From Solirubrobacterales bacterium (lineage in GTDB: Bacteria > Actinomycetota > Thermoleophilia > Solirubrobacterales > Solirubrobacteraceae), in assembly GCA_003151895.1 (NCBI GenBank), contig PLYX01000035.1, forward strand, positions 1-14,565: a DNA stretch of 14,565 nucleotides. Direction: 5' to 3'. The notes under the pieces were generated by a model. That model was given only the letters and a program-made list of their open reading frames with translations. It made no database searches and was not told the DNA's origin. Position numbers and translations under genes: made by a program. Numbering within the stretch: the first letter of the stretch is position 1; each line of letters opens with the position of its first letter. This document shows positions 1 to 7,233 of this stretch, piece by piece.

Positions 1-28
1 GAGAGCCCCACCGAAGAGAGCCCCAGCG

Positions 29-685
29 GTGCGTAGTCCCATTCGCAGCGAGTCGGAGGCCTTCCGCTTTCTCCTGCTGCTGATACTCGCCCTGCTCCCG
101 ATCGCGCTCGCCGCCGCCCTCGGCCCGACGTGGCTCGCCCTCGCGGTGCTTGCGGTCGTACTCGGCGCGCTCGCGATGCGCATCGCGCAACTGCGCATGC
201 GCAAGCGCCGCAGCATCGAGCTGCCGCTGAAGAGCGCCCCCGCGCACCTCGGCCCAGCGGCGGAGCGGCGTGTTCTCGTCGTCGCCAACGACACGCTCAG
301 CGAGGAGACGCTCCTCAACGAGGTCGAGAGGCTGGCCTGCGCATCGCGCATGCACGTGCTCCTACTCGCGCCGGCGCTCATCTCCCCTGGAGCCCGCTTG
401 ACAGGCGCTATCGACCGTCCCCTGGATCAGGCGCGCGTCCGCCTGGAGGCGGCCCTCGACCGCATCGGCCACGACCTCGACGTTGCGGGCGAGATCTCCG
501 AGGCCGACCCCCTCGAGGCCATCGAGGACGCGTTCGCCACCTTCGCGGCGGATGAAGTTATCGTCTCCACTCGCCGCGAGCGGGCGGGGAGCGGGCTCGA
601 GCCACGGCTCGCGGGACTCGTGCGCGAGCGGTTCGCCGTGCCCGTTCGTCATCTCGTCTGCGAGCCTGGCTCCAGCGCCGGCTGA
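29..685 (+). CDS. Membrane-anchored universal-stress-protein-like protein
   Basis: The 218-residue product has two hydrophobic helices at the N-terminus (about residues 12-31 and 34-53), a basic stretch (RMRKRR, 56-61), then a soluble alpha/beta domain from about residue 80. That domain has Usp-like features: an opening strand RVLVVAND, a central helix, and a late strand-turn ADEVIVSTRRER followed by a helix and a closing strand VPVRHLVCEP. The basic residues after helix 2 suggest that the C-terminal domain lies in the cytoplasm. No clear ATP-binding GxxG(S/T) loop is visible, so nucleotide binding is doubtful. The GTG start gives the complete hydrophobic hairpin; the ribosome site is poor (GAAGAGAG is the best candidate) and lies close to the window edge, so an earlier gene may be coupled. 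Function unknown; a stress or signalling role is inference from the fold. Confidence 0.75.
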   Translation: MRSPIRSESEAFRFLLLLILALLPIALAAALGPTWLALAVLAVVLGALAMRIAQLRMRKRRSIELPLKSAPAHLGPAAERRVLVVANDTLSEETLLNEVERLACASRMHVLLLAPALISPGARLTGAIDRPLDQARVRLEAALDRIGHDLDVAGEISEADPLEAIEDAFATFAADEVIVSTRRERAGSGLEPRLAGLVRERFAVPVRHLVCEPGSSAG

Positions 686-788
686 TCTCATTCCGCCGCC
701 GGCCGATGTGGCACTCCGCGCCGTGAAAGGCGGCGGGCCCCCGCTGTTAGAGTTGTGTGCGTCCTATTCCGACGAAAGGGAGGTTTCG

Positions 789-1064
789 ATGGCACTCGGC
801 TTCTACTTTGCGCCGCAGTCGTTCACCGTAGAGCAGTACGACGAGGTGATCCGCCGGCTCGACGCGGCCGGCGCGGGCTCCCCTCCGGGGCGCTCGTATC
901 ACTGCGCATTCTCCGGCAGCGGCGGGCTACACGTGTTCGACGTGTGGGACTCGCAGGAGTCCTTCGACAAGTTCGGCGAGACGCTCATCCCGATCATGAC
1001 CGAGCTCGGCACAGATCCCGGCGAGCCCCGGGTCGCCGAGATCCACAACGTCATCATCGGGTAA
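789..1064 (+). CDS. Small hypothetical protein, ferredoxin-like/ABM-dabb-type fold
   Basis: A 91-residue protein. I chose ATG 789 because AGGGAGG sits just upstream at normal spacing; the frame is open further upstream, but that part overlaps the preceding gene out of frame and reads as arginine/serine-rich shadow. The layout (strand MALGFYFA, helix TVEQYDEVIRRLDAAG, strand YHCAFS, strand LHVFDVWDS, helix ESFDKFGETLIPIMTELG, strand RVAEIHNVI) matches small alpha+beta barrels of the antibiotic-biosynthesis-monooxygenase/dabb kind, which are often dimeric. No catalytic residues can be assigned. It stands 103 nt after the Usp-like gene and is probably transcribed alone. Function unknown. Confidence 0.8.
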   Translation: MALGFYFAPQSFTVEQYDEVIRRLDAAGAGSPPGRSYHCAFSGSGGLHVFDVWDSQESFDKFGETLIPIMTELGTDPGEPRVAEIHNVIIG

Positions 1065-1069
1065 CAATC

Positions 1070-1108
1070 GGCGGGCGTGAGAGCGTCGCGCCGGCCGGTG
1101 CGCCCGCC
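1070..1108 (+). terminator. Possible hairpin terminator without U-tract
   Basis: Perfect 8-bp arms GGCGGGCG (1070-1077) and CGCCCGCC (1101-1108) flank a 23-nt GC-rich loop containing CCGGCCGG, starting 5 nt after the stop of the 91-residue gene. No T-run follows, so it may be a U-less actinobacterial-type terminator or simply GC-rich sequence. Confidence 0.3.
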
Positions 1109-1177
1109 CACAACGACCTAACAGCGAGCACCGGGGCGCCGGCGCCGCTCAAAAAGCGCTTTCGCTCCCGACGTAGC

Positions 1178-1274
1178 CGACGGTCTTCGCCGACCGGGTG
1201 CTCTCGATCTACAAGGGAGCGGTGGAGCCGATGACCGGCCTGAAAGAGAACGACGCCGAGGTCATCCCATTCCC
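1178..1274 (+). repeat. 97-bp exact direct repeat, copy 1
   Basis: Identical to 2642-2738, same orientation, offset 1464 bp. The bases at both edges differ (C vs G before, G vs A after), so this is the full extent of perfect identity. Confidence 0.97.
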
Positions 1275-1299
1275 GGAGGCACGGCAAGCGGATCGCTAG
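1178..1299 (+). pseudogene. Orphan C-terminal remnant of an ABC ATPase gene
   Basis: Bases 1178-1274 are identical to 2642-2738, the 3' part of the first ABC ATPase gene downstream. In the same reading frame this encodes the tail beginning TVFADRVLSIYKG; it then diverges (EARQADR) and stops with TAG at 1297-1299. No start codon, Walker A or signature motif is present upstream, so only the last 39 or so codons survive. The flank after the exact match still looks loosely like the flank of the intact gene (ACGGCA...AGCGG...GATCGC), which suggests that a complete second ATPase gene or paralogue once lay here. The rest of 1065-1441 has no gene that I can support. Confidence 0.85.
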
Positions 1300-1370
1300 C
1301 CGCACGCCGCGGCAGGGTCGGGAGTCGGAAACATTCCGCATGCCCGGCGAGGCGTGATAGACGCACTCAA

Positions 1371-1408
1371 TTGTCTGTCCGGTAGCACGGTTCGAGCAGA
1401 CAGTACAA
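1371..1408 (+). promoter_or_regulatory. Candidate operator: inverted repeat upstream of PadR-like gene
   Basis: TTGTCTGTC (1371-1379) and GACAGTACAA (1399-1408) form an inverted repeat that matches except for one extra base, centred about 52 nt before the ATG of the regulator. PadR-like proteins commonly bind inverted repeats in their own promoters. A TAGGAT at 1426-1431 could be a -10 element, but no convincing -35 lies 17 nt upstream; the right arm occupies that position. Confidence 0.45.
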
Positions 1409-1441
1409 ATCAGAGGGGTTTGAGCTAGGATTGCCAGCGCT

Positions 1442-2023
1442 ATGCCGGCCGAGAAGGAGATCCCGAAGAACATCACCCCGCAGATTGCGGTGCTCAGTCT
1501 CGTTGTCCAAGAGCCCGACACCGTGGCGGGCGTCAGCCGGCGCCTGAAAGAACAGTTCCCGGCGGCGCGATTCCCCGAGAGCTCAGCCCATAACAACATG
1601 AGGTCGCTCGCGGCGACCGGCCATATACGTCTCGTGGAGGAGGGCACGGAGCCTCCGTTTAGTTACGAGGCGACGGTCGCAGGCGACGAGCTCTCACGCA
1701 AGTGGATTTGGCGCTCAACACCACCCATGATGCGTGACCCGCTGCAGGGCAAGCTCGCGTTCGTCGGATACGAGCAGATCGCCGCGCTCATCTGGCTCGT
1801 TCGCGAGGAGGAGCGAGCGTTCGCGATCGACTACGACCAGGTGCAGAGCCGATGGCTCAAACACAAGCGATTCCGGGACGATCTTGCCGGGATCGACTGG
1901 CATGCCGAGCTACAGGCGATCAAGCTGAAGGACGAAGTTGATCTGTTTGGCGTGATGGTCATGCGCCGTAAGAAGGTGCGCAGAGAGCTCGAAGAACTCC
2001 TCTTACGTCTCAGCGAGGACTGA
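1442..2023 (+). CDS. PadR-like winged-helix transcriptional regulator
   Basis: The 193-residue protein has an N-terminal winged-helix region (about residues 11-84): ITPQIAVLSLVVQEP, a helix GVSRRLKEQFPAARF, a recognition-like helix SSAHNNMRSLAATGHIRLVEEG and a wing PFSYEATVAGDELSRKW. A helical C-terminal half rich in charged residues (about 105-193) would mediate dimerisation, as in PadR proteins. Start ATG 1442 is preceded by AGGA at a long spacing. The stop is 5 nt before the GTG of the next gene, whose ribosome site (GAGGA) lies inside this gene's end, so the two are translationally coupled. It most likely represses the ABC/terpene synthase operon and itself; the inverted repeat at 1371-1408 is a candidate site. 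The PadR assignment is by fold pattern, and a related wHTH family is possible. Confidence 0.75.
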   Translation: MPAEKEIPKNITPQIAVLSLVVQEPDTVAGVSRRLKEQFPAARFPESSAHNNMRSLAATGHIRLVEEGTEPPFSYEATVAGDELSRKWIWRSTPPMMRDPLQGKLAFVGYEQIAALIWLVREEERAFAIDYDQVQSRWLKHKRFRDDLAGIDWHAELQAIKLKDEVDLFGVMVMRRKKVRRELEELLLRLSED

Positions 2024-2028
2024 TCTTC

Positions 2029-2784
2029 GTGCTGGTGGTTGAGGGGGTGTCGAAGTGTTTTTCGCGTGGCGGCGAGTGTGTCGTGGCGCTGAATGACGTG
2101 TCGTTTCAGGTTGGCTGTGGTGAGATCGTGATGGTCGTTGGGGGGAGCCTGGATGGCAAGAGCACGTTGTTGCAGGTAGCGGCCGGGGTGGAGCGCCCTG
2201 ACAAGGGCACGGTGTCGCTCGGGGATAGGCGGTTGACGGGCCTCTCGGATCGTTGCCGGGCCAGGCTCTTGGGTCGCGAGATCGTGTGGATCGATCGTGA
2301 TGGACCGGGGCTTGAGGTGGAGGTCTCAAGGTTCGTGGGTTGGCCGTTGACGTTGCACGGGCATGGGCGCCGCCAGGCCGAGCGGGTGGCGGCGCAGATA
2401 CTCGCTCGCGTCGGGATGCGGGAGCACGCCGGCCGCAAGTGGGGCGATCTGTCGCACCGCCAGCAGGTGTCGGTCGGTCTCGCACGTGCGTTCGCGGGCA
2501 GCCCCCGCCTTGTGATCATCGACGATCTGCTGAACGGTCTCGGGGGCCGTGCGACGGAGGAGACGATCGACCTTCTGCGGGCACTGACAAAGGAGTCTGA
2601 GCATCGCAGCGGAGTGCTGCTCAGCGTCTCTGAGATGGAGGCGACGGTCTTCGCCGACCGGGTGCTCTCGATCTACAAGGGAGCGGTGGAGCCGATGACC
2701 GGCCTGAAAGAGAACGACGCCGAGGTCATCCCATTCCCACGGCAGGACGAGCGGCGGGGATCGCGCGGCGTAGGCATTCCCTAG
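2029..2784 (+). CDS. ABC transporter ATP-binding protein with degenerate catalytic motifs
   Basis: A 251-residue nucleotide-binding domain of the LolD/MacB type, cytoplasmic, pairing with the next ATPase on the FtsX-type permease. Walker A is intact (GGSLDGKST, residues 38-46). The other motifs are altered: the Q-loop Gln position reads WIDRD (about D89), the signature is LSHRQQ (141-146), Walker B is LVIIDD (161-166) with Asp for the catalytic Glu, the D-loop is GLG, and the H-loop His is replaced by Ser in LLSVSE (S201). This resembles the non-catalytic half of asymmetric ABC heterodimers: it would bind ATP but hydrolyse poorly. Start is GTG 2029, 5 nt after the PadR-like stop. Its TAG stop overlaps the next GTG by one base (TAGTG). 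The 3' 97 bp of homology is duplicated exactly at 1178-1274. Confidence 0.92.
   Translation: MLVVEGVSKCFSRGGECVVALNDVSFQVGCGEIVMVVGGSLDGKSTLLQVAAGVERPDKGTVSLGDRRLTGLSDRCRARLLGREIVWIDRDGPGLEVEVSRFVGWPLTLHGHGRRQAERVAAQILARVGMREHAGRKWGDLSHRQQVSVGLARAFAGSPRLVIIDDLLNGLGGRATEETIDLLRALTKESEHRSGVLLSVSEMEATVFADRVLSIYKGAVEPMTGLKENDAEVIPFPRQDERRGSRGVGIP
2642..2738 (+). repeat. 97-bp exact direct repeat, copy 2 (within ABC ATPase gene)
   Basis: Identical to 1178-1274. It encodes the region after the H-loop (VFADRVLSIYKG onward) to IPFP. Recombination between the copies would delete the regulator and most of this ATPase gene. Confidence 0.97.
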
Positions 2785-3497
2785 TGCTCGAGCTCCGCGA
2801 TCTCGTCAAGCACTACCAGATGGGTGGTGACGAGGTGATCCGCGCCGTCGATGGTGTGTCGATGACGGTCGCACCCGGCGAGTTCGTGGCGCTCTACGGC
2901 CCCAGCGGGTCGGGCAAGACGACGCTGCTTGAGCTGGTCGCCGGGCTCAGAGACCCCGACAGCGGCTCGGTCCTCGTGAACGGTCGTGACGTCTTTGAGA
3001 TGTCGCGCAAGGAGGGCCACGAGTACCGTCTGCACCAGCTCGGGATCGTCGGACAGCCGCACAACCTGATCCCCGGGGCAAGGGCGATCCAGAACGCTTC
3101 GCTGAAGCTCCTGCTGGCCAATGTGCGCAACGCGCCGTCCGCGATCGAACCGTTGCTCGCACAGCTTGGGCTTGGGAAGCGGCTTCAGCATCGCACCGAG
3201 CAGCTCTCGATGGGCGAGCGCCAGCGGGTGCTGATCGCTCTGGCCTTGTCCACCAACCCCGGACTCGTGCTCGCCGACGAGCCGACCGGGAGCCTTGACA
3301 CCCAGCGCACCCGGGAGGTGTTGGGTTTGCTGCGCGATCTCTGCCGCGAGCGGCAGATGACGCTCCTGCTCGCCACCCACGATCCGCAGGGGGCCGCGTT
3401 CGCCGATCAGGTACACGAACTGCGCGACGGGCGCCTCACGGAGTACAGGCCGGATCATTTGCCAATCCCCGTCGGACTGCCACCCCAAGGAGATTGA
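2784..3497 (+). CDS. ABC transporter ATP-binding protein (canonical, LolD/MacB type)
   Basis: A 237-residue ATPase with all catalytic elements: Walker A GPSGSGKTT (39-47), Q-loop Q91 in IVGQPHNL, signature LSMGERQR (141-148), Walker B LVLADE with the catalytic Glu (161-166), D-loop SLD (170-172) and H-loop ATHD (H199). The PTGSLDTQRTREV region after Walker B and the LS.GE signature are typical of MacB/LolD/FtsE-like subunits that power FtsX-fold permeases without themselves forming a channel. Start GTG 2784 overlaps the previous stop by one base. Its TGA is 2 nt before the preferred permease start, so the genes are coupled. With the degenerate partner upstream it should form a heterodimer with one competent catalytic core. 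Confidence 0.95.
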   Translation: MLELRDLVKHYQMGGDEVIRAVDGVSMTVAPGEFVALYGPSGSGKTTLLELVAGLRDPDSGSVLVNGRDVFEMSRKEGHEYRLHQLGIVGQPHNLIPGARAIQNASLKLLLANVRNAPSAIEPLLAQLGLGKRLQHRTEQLSMGERQRVLIALALSTNPGLVLADEPTGSLDTQRTREVLGLLRDLCRERQMTLLLATHDPQGAAFADQVHELRDGRLTEYRPDHLPIPVGLPPQGD

Positions 3498-3499
3498 CG

Positions 3500-6037
3500 G
3501 TGGCGGGGATAAGCCTTTCGGGCATCCGTTATATCTACGAAGCGCGCCTGAGGGCCAAAGCCGTGCTTGTGCAAGAGGTCTTCGCGATCCTTGGGATCGC
3601 CGTGGGCGTGGCGCTGCTGTTCGCCTCGCAGGTTTCCAGCACGAGTCTTACCCATTCTGTCGCGCAGCTCAACAGCCAGCTTGTCGGCAGCGCTCAACTT
3701 CAGCTCGACGCTCGGGGAGCCGGAGGCTTCAAGGAAGGACTGTTGGCGGAGGTCCGGCATCTGCCTGGCGTGCAGGTCGCGCTTCCAGTACTTGAGCGGC
3801 ATGTGGACGTGATCGGACCGGCTGGCGAACGGTCCGTAGACCTGATCGGTGTCGACGCCCAATCGCTGCCTGCAAGCGGGCCGCTGCTACGTCGCTTCTC
3901 GGCCAAGCAGATCGCCGCCCAGCAGGTGGTCGCGCTGCCCGCTCCACTGGCACGCGAAATCGGCGTTGGTCCACTGGTGCCGGTCAAGTTGCAGATTGGC
4001 TCGCGCTTTGTGGAAGCGCTGGTCGGCACCACGCTTGGAGAAGCAGACATCGGTGACCTGATTCATAGTCCGGTCATGCTGACGCCGATCGGCTACGGGC
4101 AGCGCTTGGTCGGTGCCCGGGGCCAGATCAGTAGGATCTTCGTGCGCTTCGACCCTGCACGAGCGAAGGAAGTGCGTGCGGCGCTCGCCCGACTTGCCGG
4201 CGCATGGAACGTCAATCTTGTGCCAGGCCAGTTCGATTCCCGACTTTTTGCGGTTGCGGTAGCTCCGGAGAGCGAGAGCGAGGCGATGTTCTCTGCGATC
4301 AGCGCCCTTGTCGGCTTTATGTTCGCGCTTAACGCGATGCTTGTCACCGTCCCGTCACGCCGTAAGCTGATCGAAGACGTCCGTCCTCACGGTGCGACCC
4401 GCTGGGATACCGTCAAGATCCTGCTGTTCGACGCCGCCGCGATCGGCATGCTGGCATGCGTGCTCGGGCTAATACTTGGGGATCTCCTGTCGATCGCCGT
4501 CTTTCACACGACGCCGGGCTATCTGGCGTTTGCATTCCCAGTGGGAAACAACCGGATCGTGACTTGGCAGACGGTCGTTTTCGCGGTAATCGCTGGTATG
4601 TCAGCAGCCGTAATTGGGGTACTCTGGCCGGTCCGCCAGATTCTTGCCCGCCCCATCCAACCACCACCCGGGTCGGCTGACCATCGACAAACCTGGATCA
4701 CGGCGCGGCTCATCACGGGCCTGATGTGCCTCCTCTTCACAACGCTTACCCTGCTTAGTGATTCGCGGGCTGCGGTAGCGGCGAATATTGCGCTCGTCAT
4801 CGCACTGGTCTGCCTGCTGCCGTTTTTGTTTGACGGGCTCGTAGCACTGTTTAGGCACGTGTCAGACCTCCTTGACGGAGTAGCCTCGGCACTTGCGGTG
4901 ACCGAGCTTCAGACGCAACAGACGCGGGTGCGCTCGCTAGCCATCGCCGCAACGGCTGCGGTGGCGGTTTTCGGCGCCGTCGAGTTCCAAGGCACGCAGA
5001 CGAATCTCACGGATGGTCTTGACGCATCTGCGCACGATATCGACGCTACCGCCAGCATCTGGGTCAGTCCCGGCGGAGAATCTAACGCGTTCGCGACGAC
5101 CGCCTTCAAAAACATCAACTTGCGTGTACTCACGCGCCTACCGGGCGTACGCACTGTCGGAATATATCGTGGCAGTTTCCTGGATTGGGGCGAGCGCCGC
5201 CTCTGGATTCTTGCGCCACCCGGGAGTGCCGAGCACCCAGTCCCGTCAAGCCAACTTGTGAGCGGTGACCCGGTCCTCGTGGCAGAAAGAATTCGCAAAG
5301 GAAATTGGGCGGTGCTCTCGCAGACCCTTGCGATTGAACACCACCTGAGTGTTGGCGAGGCGTTTACGCTGCCTTCACCGCGACCGATAACTCTGCGGGT
5401 GGCTGGCTTGATCACCAACCTCGGATGGGCACCGGGCGCGATGGTTCTAAGTTCAAACACGTACGCGCGGGCGTGGGCGAGCAACAGCCCGAGTGCGTAC
5501 GAGATCCGGACGACAGCGGGTACGCCGGCGGTGGTCGTGCGCAATCGCGTTCGGCGCGCCCTGGCGTCAGAGCCCGGCCTCGCGGTGGAAACCGCGGCAG
5601 AACGGGAGCAGCGCCACTATGCCCTCGCGGCTCAGGGCCTCTCGCGGTTGACACAGATCAGGTTGCTTGTTCTGATCGCGGCGATACTGGCGGTGGTGGG
5701 CGCGATGGGCGCGATGATCTGGCAGCGCCGCGATCTGATCGCGTTCATCAAGTGCCACGGCTACCAAGAGAGTGTGCTGTGGCGCTGGCTACTATGCGAA
5801 GCCGCGGTCCTGCTCATGGCTGGCTGCTCGATCGGCACCGTCTTCGGCCTCTACGCGCAGTTGCTGGGAAGCCGTTTCCTGTCTACCGTGACCGGGTTTC
5901 CGGTCATCTTTGACCTCGAAGGCGTCGCTGCGATCTCGAGCTTCGCCCTGGTCACTGTCATCGCCCTTGCGGTTGTTGCGCTGCCAGGATATCTGGTAGT
6001 GCGTGTGCCGCCGAAAACAACCAGCCCAGCGTACTAG
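3500..6037 (+). CDS. FtsX/MacB-type ABC transporter permease, two FtsX domains
   Basis: GTG 3500 is preferred because AAGGAG (3487-3492) lies 7 nt upstream; an in-frame TTG at 3494 is too close to it. The product is 845 residues. Helix 1 (about 20-45, AVLVQEVFAILGIAVGVALLF) leads to an extracytoplasmic domain (about 46-260), then an FtsX domain (about 262-387, with AMFSAISALVGFMFALNAML and the basic RRKLIEDVRPHGATR coupling segment), extra helices (about 400-453), a second extracytoplasmic domain (about 475-715) and a C-terminal FtsX domain (about 717-837, with WQRRDLIAFIKCHGYQES). This LolC/E- or YknZ-like architecture suits extraction or export of lipophilic or membrane-embedded molecules rather than small-solute import. 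Its stop TAG is in the same frame as the next gene. Codon use is less GC-biased than in the genes at the left edge. Confidence 0.93.
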   Translation: MAGISLSGIRYIYEARLRAKAVLVQEVFAILGIAVGVALLFASQVSSTSLTHSVAQLNSQLVGSAQLQLDARGAGGFKEGLLAEVRHLPGVQVALPVLERHVDVIGPAGERSVDLIGVDAQSLPASGPLLRRFSAKQIAAQQVVALPAPLAREIGVGPLVPVKLQIGSRFVEALVGTTLGEADIGDLIHSPVMLTPIGYGQRLVGARGQISRIFVRFDPARAKEVRAALARLAGAWNVNLVPGQFDSRLFAVAVAPESESEAMFSAISALVGFMFALNAMLVTVPSRRKLIEDVRPHGATRWDTVKILLFDAAAIGMLACVLGLILGDLLSIAVFHTTPGYLAFAFPVGNNRIVTWQTVVFAVIAGMSAAVIGVLWPVRQILARPIQPPPGSADHRQTWITARLITGLMCLLFTTLTLLSDSRAAVAANIALVIALVCLLPFLFDGLVALFRHVSDLLDGVASALAVTELQTQQTRVRSLAIAATAAVAVFGAVEFQGTQTNLTDGLDASAHDIDATASIWVSPGGESNAFATTAFKNINLRVLTRLPGVRTVGIYRGSFLDWGERRLWILAPPGSAEHPVPSSQLVSGDPVLVAERIRKGNWAVLSQTLAIEHHLSVGEAFTLPSPRPITLRVAGLITNLGWAPGAMVLSSNTYARAWASNSPSAYEIRTTAGTPAVVVRNRVRRALASEPGLAVETAAEREQRHYALAAQGLSRLTQIRLLVLIAAILAVVGAMGAMIWQRRDLIAFIKCHGYQESVLWRWLLCEAAVLLMAGCSIGTVFGLYAQLLGSRFLSTVTGFPVIFDLEGVAAISSFALVTVIALAVVALPGYLVVRVPPKTTSPAY

Positions 6038-6085
6038 CCGTGCCGGACCGATTTCAGCGACAGCGCTTCTAACCAAGCCCAGCTC

Positions 6086-7156
6086 TTGCTTCGGCAGCTT
6101 TGGGCGCTTATCGCGGCCACCGCACGCGAGCTGGTGTGGGGGCTGCCTGCCGTTGCCCGCGAGGTGCATCGCTGGCGGTCCCTTGCTCGCGAGATACCCG
6201 ATGCGTCGATCCGCGAGGACGCGCTGGGCGCGCTTGCCACCAAGCGTGGGCATATTGACGGTGCTGCCCTGTTCTCGATCCTCCCGGGCAAACGTAATCC
6301 AAGTCTGCTGCGGCTGCTCGTCGCTTACGAGATTATCTGGGATTTCCTGGACAACACAAACGAGCGCGGCGTTGCTGCCGGTCAGGCAAACGGACGCCAG
6401 TTGCATCTCGCCCTCGTCGACGCGCTCGATCCGGGACGCCCAATTTCGGACTACTACCGCCACCACCCTTGGCGTGACGACGGCGGCTACCTGCGCACGC
6501 TCGTCACCGTCTGTAGGGAGAACTGCGCTCGATTGCCTTCACATGGGCACGTCCGCCAGCTCGTTGTGCGCGAGGCGCTCCGAGCTCAGGTCCTCGCGAT
6601 CAACCACGACCTCGATCCGCGCCGTCGAGACACAATGCTCGAAGCCTGGGCAATTTGTGAGTTTCCGAGAGGTCACGAGGCGAGTTGGTTTGAGCTAGCC
6701 GGCGCGGCCAGCGCGGGACTAACCATCTTTGCGCTACTCGTCCTTGCCAGCGAACCAGTGTGTACCGACGACGAGATCACCCGCACTCGGAATGCTTACT
6801 TCCCCTGGGCTTCGACCCTGGCGGCGATGCTCGACAGCTATGTCGACCAAGCCGAGGACGTCGCGAATGGCGACCATATTTACGTATCGCACTATCCCAG
6901 CCCAGAGCTCGCGACTCAGCACATCTGCCGGCTCGTGAGGCGTTGCCTGCGCGAGGCCGGCTCGCTGAAAGACGGCGAGAAGCACATACTGATCGTCGCA
7001 AGCATGGTCGCGATGTATCTGTCGAAGGACAGCGCGCTGACCCCCGCCATGCGCGAAGCAACGACACGCATACTCGATGCCGGCGGATCGCTCACTCGCG
7101 TCCTACACCCAATCCTAAGACTGTGGCGAACCGTCTACGGTTTGCGCTCAAGGTAA
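6086..7156 (+). CDS. DUF2600 family protein, YtpB-like (tetraprenyl-beta-curcumene synthase homologue)
   Basis: The 356-residue protein carries family hallmarks in order: AREVHRWRSLAREIPD (24-39), ETK-like ALATKRGHIDG, a first acidic motif WDFLDNTNE (85-93), YYRHHPWRDDGGYLRTLV (123-140), and YFPWASTLAAMLDSYVDQAED (238-258) with D250, D254 and D258. B. subtilis YtpB cyclises heptaprenyl diphosphate to tetraprenyl-beta-curcumene; the acidic motifs coordinate Mg2+ and diphosphate. The substrate here is unknown. The only start giving the whole domain is TTG 6086, without a good Shine-Dalgarno (GTG 6134 is the alternative and would trim 16 residues). It follows the permease by 48 nt in the same frame, so it is probably the last gene of that operon. 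It could be a non-catalytic family member, as the first motif ends in Glu rather than Asp. Confidence 0.85.
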   Translation: MLRQLWALIAATARELVWGLPAVAREVHRWRSLAREIPDASIREDALGALATKRGHIDGAALFSILPGKRNPSLLRLLVAYEIIWDFLDNTNERGVAAGQANGRQLHLALVDALDPGRPISDYYRHHPWRDDGGYLRTLVTVCRENCARLPSHGHVRQLVVREALRAQVLAINHDLDPRRRDTMLEAWAICEFPRGHEASWFELAGAASAGLTIFALLVLASEPVCTDDEITRTRNAYFPWASTLAAMLDSYVDQAEDVANGDHIYVSHYPSPELATQHICRLVRRCLREAGSLKDGEKHILIVASMVAMYLSKDSALTPAMREATTRILDAGGSLTRVLHPILRLWRTVYGLRSR

Positions 7157-7168
7157 GGCCATACAGGG

Positions 7169-7233
7169 TTCGCGGGCGAAAGATTCCGTTCGCGGGCGAA
7201 AGATTTCCTTCGCCCGCGAATGTTTCCCTTTTT
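7169..7233 (+). terminator. Intrinsic terminator with duplicated 5' arm
   Basis: Arms TTCGCGGGCGAA (7189-7200) and TTCGCCCGCGAA (7209-7220) form a perfect 12-bp stem with an 8-nt loop, followed by TGTTTCCCTTTTT (7221-7233): a strong rho-independent terminator for the operon. The 5' arm unit is tandemly duplicated (7169-7188 and 7189-7208, 18/20 identical), so an alternative longer-loop hairpin can form between 7169-7180 and 7209-7220. The ATG of the next ORF uses the last base of the stem. Confidence 0.85.

Noticed and set aside
483..788. N-terminal extension of the 91-residue gene
   Set aside because: The frame is open, but overlaps the Usp-like gene out of frame and is low-complexity; the strong Shine-Dalgarno before 789 settles the start.
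6003..6698. Plus-strand open frame across the permease/cyclase junction
   Set aside because: Out-of-frame shadow of the cyclase gene, Ser/Arg/Thr-rich.
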